DNA of 39,027 nt from Clostridium sp. D53t1_180928_C8. GTDB taxonomy: Bacteria > Bacillota > Clostridia > Clostridiales > Clostridiaceae. Positions within the stretch are counted from its first letter, which is position 1. The number at the start of each line of letters is the position of its first letter. This document shows, one piece after another, positions 34,614 to 39,027 of this stretch. The notes under the pieces were generated by a model. It searched no databases and had not been told where the DNA came from. It worked only from the letters and a program-made list of their open reading frames with translations. A program made the translations under genes and the position numbers. The stretch lies in contig NZ_JADPEL010000031.1 of assembly GCF_015667795.1 (NCBI RefSeq), positions 1 through 39,027 of the forward strand, written 5' to 3'.

Positions 34614-35240
34614 TTAGTTTATAATATTTAATAAATCTTCAAAAGATTCAATTTTCTGTTCAAAACTTTCTACATCCCCAAATCCATATTCTGCATATAT
34701 AAATGGAACATTTGCAGCCTTTGCCGCATTTGCATCACCTTGTGTATCACCTATATAAACTGGATTTTTTAAATTGTTTCTTTCAATAACTAATTTTATA
34801 TTTTCTGCCTTAGCTAAACCAGTTCTTCCTGGACATTCATAATCAGTAAAATACTTATCTAATTTATGTGAATTAAAAAAACTTTCAATATATCCATCTT
34901 GGCAGTTGCTAACTATAAATAATTTATAATTCTTAAATAGCTTTTCTAATGTTTCTTCTAATTTATTATATAAAGTTGCTCCATAATCTCCTAAATATTC
35001 ATTTTCGAACTCACAGCATTCCTTTATAATCTTCATTTGCATTTCTTCATCTAAATCTGGAAGTAAAATTTTAGCTATTTCATCTAATAACTTCCCCATA
35101 CAAGGCTTTAAGTCTTCTATAGTTACTTCTTTTCTAGTTAAATTATATTTAGATATTACCATACTCCATGTCTTAGCAACTTCCTCTGTAGAGTCCCATA
35201 AAGTCCCATCTAAATCAAATATTATACCATCAAACTTCAT
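34614..35240 (-). CDS. HAD family hydrolase (phosphoglycolate phosphatase-like)
   Basis: A 208-residue HAD phosphatase. The nucleophile motif FDLDGTLWDS (Asp9, Asp11), motif II VSNCQDG, a Lys in GLAKAENI, and motif IV GDTQGDANAA are all present; a helical cap domain occupies about 17-80. The size and motifs match the Gph/PgmB-like branch; the substrate is unknown, with a sugar phosphate or phosphoglycolate likely. RBS TAGGAGG. It leads the 65-residue gene. Confidence 0.88.
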   Translation of the reverse strand: MKFDGIIFDLDGTLWDSTEEVAKTWSMVISKYNLTRKEVTIEDLKPCMGKLLDEIAKILLPDLDEEMQMKIIKECCEFENEYLGDYGATLYNKLEETLEKLFKNYKLFIVSNCQDGYIESFFNSHKLDKYFTDYECPGRTGLAKAENIKLVIERNNLKNPVYIGDTQGDANAAKAANVPFIYAEYGFGDVESFEQKIESFEDLLNIIN

Positions 35241-35420
35241 CTTTACCTCCTAAACTTACCTATGCTACTAATTATTATATCATTATCTTATAATTTTGTA
35301 TCATATATTTCAATAATCTACACTATCCTATATCCTATTTTTTATTTAAATAAATAAATTTTATGTAACACAGATTATATTAACTTAATAAAATATATTA
35401 TAACAAGGAGGTTGCTTATT

Positions 35421-35990
35421 ATGAAAAAATTTAAAAATAGTCTTTTAAATGCTTTAATTAAGTGTTGGAAAGAAATTTCTATTAGTGATAAAGCACTTAT
35501 TATAATTATGATTATTTTATTAATTCAATGTATTTTTAACCTATTTACCATAGAACCAACTAATTCTAATTCAATATCTATAAATGTAATAATTCGTACA
35601 TCTGTTGCTGCAATTTTTGGTTATTTTCTTAGCGAAAACTTTTTAAAAAATGAAGTTATCAAAAGTAGTAATTCTGGCATTGTAGTACCTCTTAATAAAA
35701 ATGATGATGATATTAAAAAATCTCATGATTCAGCTGATCGAATATGTTCTATAGATGAAACTCCTTCAAAAGTTAATAATAAAATAGTTAAAGACTATAT
35801 TTGTAATAAAACCTTACAAGTTTTAATTGCATTAACTGTATGTATTATATCATTACTTTGCTTAATTATAGGTAATAACTTCAACTTAATTCCTGCTAGT
35901 ACAAGCCCAACAGTAATTCAGTTTAGAGATTTAATTAGTAGTTGCGTTGGTTTTTTATTAGGTCATTCTAGTAATTCTATAAAAAAATAA
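35421..35990 (+). CDS. Small integral membrane protein, unknown
   Basis: A 189-residue protein. Hydrophobic spans lie at about 24-44, 56-74, 133-153 and 164-182, with a hydrophilic stretch between (about 78-125) rich in Asn, Lys and Asp. It ends SCVGFLLGHSSNSIKK. No family is recognised; a Gly-Ser ending after the last span and its small size recall holin-like proteins, but that is weak. A longer reading from TTG 35412 starts in the ribosome site AAGGAGG; ATG 35421 is chosen. It is a single gene, with its own terminator. Confidence 0.7.
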   Translation: MKKFKNSLLNALIKCWKEISISDKALIIIMIILLIQCIFNLFTIEPTNSNSISINVIIRTSVAAIFGYFLSENFLKNEVIKSSNSGIVVPLNKNDDDIKKSHDSADRICSIDETPSKVNNKIVKDYICNKTLQVLIALTVCIISLLCLIIGNNFNLIPASTSPTVIQFRDLISSCVGFLLGHSSNSIKK

Positions 35991-36001
35991 ATATTAAAAA
36001 T

Positions 36002-36051
36002 AAAATTAAGATCTGATTATTTAACTTATATATACATCAGATCTTAATTTT
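36002..36051 (+). terminator. Terminator of the small membrane protein gene
   Basis: A perfect 16-bp stem (36002-36017 with 36036-36051) with core GATCTGAT/ATCAGATC, an 18-nt loop and a T-rich end, just after the stop codon. Confidence 0.8.
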
Positions 36052-36148
36052 ATATTCATAATTTATTTAAACATCTATTGTATTTTATTTCATTATGTTA
36101 CAATTTTAGGTAGTATAAATTTTTAAAAGAATTAAGGAGGTTTTAATT

Positions 36149-37258
36149 TTGGAGAAATCTAAAGTATATTTTACTAATTTACGTACAACTGGAAATATGA
36201 ACTTATTAAATAAATTAGAAAGGTTAGTAAAAAAAGCTGGTATTGAATCTTTAAATTTTAAAGATAAATTTACTGCAATAAAAATTCACTTTGGTGAACC
36301 CGGTAATTTAGCTTATCTTCGCTCAAATTATTCTAAAGTCATTGTTGATTTAATTAAAGAAAATGGTGGTAAAGTATTTTTAACTGATTGTAATACACTT
36401 TATGTTGGAAGAAGAAAAAATGCTTTAGATCACTTAGATTCAGCTTACGAAAACGGATATACTCCATTTTCTACTGGCTGTCATGTCATTATTGCTGATG
36501 GATTAAAGGGAACTGACGAAACAGTAGTTCCTATAGACTGTGGTGAATATGTTAAAGATGCAAAAATAGGAAGAGCTATTATGGATTCTGATATTTTCAT
36601 TTCTATGAACCACTTTAAAGGCCATGAAGCAACTGGCTTCGGCGGTGCTCTTAAGAATATAGGCATGGGTTGTGGCTCTAGAGCTGGCAAAATGGAAATG
36701 CATAGTAATGGTAAGCCTGAAGTTGATATTGATAAATGTGTTGGATGTAGTGCTTGTGCAAAAATCTGTGCTCATTCTGCTATATCATTTGATAAAAATA
36801 GAAAATCTCATATAAATCAAAATAAATGTGTTGGATGTGGACGTTGTATAGGTGTATGTAATTTTGATGCAATTACACCTACTTCTTATGAAGCTAATGA
36901 CATACTAAATAAAAAAATAGCTGAATATTCTTATGCTGTAATACATGATAAGCCACATTTTCATATTAGTTTTGTTATTGATGTTTCACCTAACTGTGAT
37001 TGTCACTCTGAAAATGATGCTGCTATTATTCCTAACGTAGGTATGTTTGCATCCTTTGACCCTGTTGCTTTAGATAAAGCTTGTGCTGATATGGCAAATA
37101 AGCAAACAGTAATCAACGAAAGTTTTTTAGCTAAACAACCCCATATTCACAATGATCATTTTAAAAACACTCATCCTGACACTAATTGGGAAGTCTGTTT
37201 AGAACATGCTGAGAAACTTGGCATCGGAACTCAAAATTATGAATTAATTGAAATTTAA
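36149..37258 (+). CDS. DUF362 domain protein with 2[4Fe-4S] ferredoxin module
   Basis: A 369-residue protein. The N-terminal DUF362 region (about 1-180) has KIHFGEPGN near 45 and MNHFKGHEATGFGG (153-166). A ferredoxin module carries Cys197, 200, 203, 207 and Cys227, 230, 233, 237 (CVGCSACAKIC and CVGCGRCIGVC), and a final domain has HISFVIDVSPNCDCHSEND. DUF362 proteins are cytoplasmic, of uncertain function, common in anaerobes, and some act in redox or metal-centre assembly. The start is TTG 36149, with AAGGAGG 8 nt upstream; no ATG is near. It is a single gene with its own terminator. Confidence 0.85.
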   Translation: MEKSKVYFTNLRTTGNMNLLNKLERLVKKAGIESLNFKDKFTAIKIHFGEPGNLAYLRSNYSKVIVDLIKENGGKVFLTDCNTLYVGRRKNALDHLDSAYENGYTPFSTGCHVIIADGLKGTDETVVPIDCGEYVKDAKIGRAIMDSDIFISMNHFKGHEATGFGGALKNIGMGCGSRAGKMEMHSNGKPEVDIDKCVGCSACAKICAHSAISFDKNRKSHINQNKCVGCGRCIGVCNFDAITPTSYEANDILNKKIAEYSYAVIHDKPHFHISFVIDVSPNCDCHSENDAAIIPNVGMFASFDPVALDKACADMANKQTVINESFLAKQPHIHNDHFKNTHPDTNWEVCLEHAEKLGIGTQNYELIEI

Positions 37259-37262
37259 TATA

Positions 37263-37300
37263 AATAAAGTCACAGTATATAAATATATTGTGACTTTATT
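37263..37300. terminator. Bidirectional terminator between the DUF362 gene and glgA
   Basis: A 12-bp stem AATAAAGTCACA/TGTGACTTTATT (37263-37274 with 37289-37300), with further A/T pairs toward the loop, T-rich on both sides, in the 58-bp gap between two converging genes. Confidence 0.8.
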
Positions 37301-37316
37301 TTATATTAAGTTTTAA

Positions 37317-38768
37317 TTACTCTCCCATTAATCTTCTATATAATTTAGAATATTCTTCTGCTGAATTTCTCCATGAAAAATCTTTATTCATTCCTCTAAA
37401 TGCTATTCCATTCCATTTAGCTCTTTCGTCAAAATATATATGTTTTGCATAATTTATAGTATTAAGCATCTCGTGAGCATTATAATTTACAAAAGAAAAT
37501 CCTGTTCCACTGTCTGAATATATATTATATGGTTCTACAGTATCCTTTAATCCACCTGTTTCTCTTACTATAGGAACTGTACCATATCTTAATGCTATTA
37601 ATTGAGTTAAACCACATGGTTCAAATCTTGATGGCACAAGCATAGCATCTGCTGCTGCATATATTTTATGAGCTCTATTATTAGAAAAATATATATTTCC
37701 TGATACTTTTCCTTTTAATTTCCACTCATAATATCTAAACATATTTTCATATCCCTCATCACCAGTTCCTATAACAACTAGCTGAGTGTAGTCATCAACA
37801 ATTTCTTCTATAACTCTTTGAATTAAGTCTATTCCCTTTTGATCTGTTAATCTTGATATTAAGCCTACCATAAATTTATTTTTATTCTGCTCTAAACCTA
37901 ACTCTTTTTGTAATTCTAGCTTATTTTTAGCTTTATTTTCAATAAAGCTATATTCGTTATATCTACTAAATATTTCATTATCAATTTCAGGATTATATTC
38001 ATTATAATCTATACCATTTAATATTCCAAATAATCCACCATTTTTATCTCTTACAACACCATCTAAGCCTTCTCCATAGTATTCACTCTGTATCTCATCT
38101 TTATAGCTATTGCTTACTGTTGTTATATAGTTTGCATATACCATTCCGCCTTTTAGCATATTGGCATCTTTTTTATACTCCATATCTGTTGGTCTAAATA
38201 CATAATCGGGGAATCCTGTAATTTTCTTAAGTGTTTCAACATCCCAAATTCCTTGGAATCTTAGGTTATGAATTGTCATAATAGTACGTATGTTATCATA
38301 GAAGTGATTATCTTTAAAGATAGTATGAAGATATACTGGTAATACTCCAGTTTGCCAATCATGACAATGTATTATGTCTGGTTTAAAGTTTATACTTGGT
38401 AAAATTGATAGGGCTGCTTTACTAAAGAAGCAGAACTTTTCTATATCAAACTTAGTATCTCCATAAGGTTTATCTACTCCAAAATAATGTTCATTATCTA
38501 TAAAGTAAAATGTTATTCCATCATATTGAGTAGTCATAACTCCTACATGTTCTCTAATACTTACTTGTCCAAAATCCATATAAAAATGTGTTATATATTT
38601 AAAGTCACTTCTATATTGCCATGGAATACATGTATAATTTGGTATTATAACTCTTACATCAAATTCTTCTTTTGGAAATGATTTAGGAAGTGATCCTACA
38701 ACGTCCGCAAGTCCCCCTGTCTTTATAAAAGGTACACTTTCAGATGCTACAAATAGTATATTTTTCAT
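37317..38768 (-). CDS. glgA: Glycogen synthase (ADP-glucose dependent)
   Basis: A 483-residue GT5 glycosyltransferase that adds glucose from ADP-glucose to glycogen. The nucleotide-binding KTGGLADVVGSLP lies at residues 16-28; the C-terminal half has GLISRLTDQKG and PSRFEPCGLTQL with GTVPIVRETGGLKDT. The length fits GlgA (about 475-485). A longer reading from 38819 adds 17 residues upstream of the ribosome site; ATG 38768, with GGGAGG 7 nt upstream, is chosen. No other glg gene is seen in this window; upstream partners, if any, lie past the right edge. 38769-39027 is A+T-rich with no gene I can support. Confidence 0.93.
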   Translation of the reverse strand: MKNILFVASESVPFIKTGGLADVVGSLPKSFPKEEFDVRVIIPNYTCIPWQYRSDFKYITHFYMDFGQVSIREHVGVMTTQYDGITFYFIDNEHYFGVDKPYGDTKFDIEKFCFFSKAALSILPSINFKPDIIHCHDWQTGVLPVYLHTIFKDNHFYDNIRTIMTIHNLRFQGIWDVETLKKITGFPDYVFRPTDMEYKKDANMLKGGMVYANYITTVSNSYKDEIQSEYYGEGLDGVVRDKNGGLFGILNGIDYNEYNPEIDNEIFSRYNEYSFIENKAKNKLELQKELGLEQNKNKFMVGLISRLTDQKGIDLIQRVIEEIVDDYTQLVVIGTGDEGYENMFRYYEWKLKGKVSGNIYFSNNRAHKIYAAADAMLVPSRFEPCGLTQLIALRYGTVPIVRETGGLKDTVEPYNIYSDSGTGFSFVNYNAHEMLNTINYAKHIYFDERAKWNGIAFRGMNKDFSWRNSAEEYSKLYRRLMGE

Positions 38769-39027
38769 TATTTTATTTCCTCCCGATTTTTTGATTATAT
38801 CTTTTACTATGATTATCATATAATGGGTCTTTGCTAAATATGCACTATTTACTTTAATTCTATTAACATTTTAACACATTTCCATTTTTTTGAAATATTT
38901 TTTACATATAATTACCAATAAATTTTCTGTAAACCTTTGTAACTTTTCTTTTTTACTTTTATCTTTTCTAATTTTATTAATTTATTAATATTTTTCCTTA
39001 TTTAATATAATTTTGTATTTATATTTA

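Noticed and set aside
38769-38819. 17-residue N-terminal extension of GlgA
   Set aside because: GlgA proteins begin close to the KTGGL motif; the GGGAGG site directly precedes ATG 38768.
1-39027. tRNA, rRNA, insertion sequence, prophage or defence island
   Set aside because: No cloverleaf-type sequence, transposase, integrase, terminal repeats or known defence gene was seen; gene content is typical of chromosome.

Overview
The window is strongly A+T-rich, uses GGAGG-type ribosome binding sites throughout, and carries a gene order typical of low-GC Firmicutes. The run secD-secF-recJ-like-apt-relA-dtd-hydrolase-hemZ-hisS-aspS, with ThrE-type exporter halves, clostridial-style glyA, spore-former-type topB and a selD/yedF/yqeB/yqeC set, points to Clostridium sensu stricto (Clostridiaceae). 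The species cannot be named from this stretch. It looks like ordinary chromosome: I found no tRNA, rRNA, CRISPR, insertion sequence or phage module.

Layout. 1-3831: end of an unknown gene, exoA, glyA, a divergent two-gene ThrE-type exporter, and an unlisted 47-residue basic protein. 3931-15785: a long minus-strand block read from secD down to aspS. It starts at a good promoter before secD, has an internal terminator after secF, a second promoter before the RecJ-like gene, and a GC-rich hairpin between apt and relA. It joins protein export, purine salvage, (p)ppGpp metabolism, D-aminoacyl-tRNA proofreading, a radical SAM enzyme and two tRNA synthetases. 15929-21627: topB, an iron alcohol dehydrogenase and a large SPFH protein, each apparently on its own. 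21723-23861: a lipoprotein class B penicillin-binding protein with its own promoter and terminator. 23862-28943: mostly poorly known genes (DUF434, a 100-residue protein, a TrkA-C membrane protein, a 27-residue protein), a MATE transporter and a serine hydrolase. 29010-32726: selD, then yqeC, yqeB and yedF on the other strand, the set linked to a labile selenium cofactor of molybdenum hydroxylases. 32988-39027: a DUF4405 membrane protein with a long low-complexity arm and a cysteine-cluster tail, a 54-residue cysteine-rich protein, a HAD phosphatase pair, a small membrane protein, a DUF362/ferredoxin protein and glgA.

Most notable. (a) The RecJ-like protein before apt has lost most of the DHH-family metal ligands and looks like a conserved non-catalytic paralogue. 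(b) The DUF4405 protein combines a probable haem-binding membrane core with an outward-facing arm of about 150 residues ending in a CX2CX3CX6C motif, which could be an extracytoplasmic redox module. (c) The SPFH protein carries repeated modules before its SPFH domain. (d) Three small genes (47, 27 and 54 codons) with good ribosome binding sites are easily missed. Several starts were moved to an ATG after the Shine-Dalgarno sequence, because the longest reading began inside that sequence.
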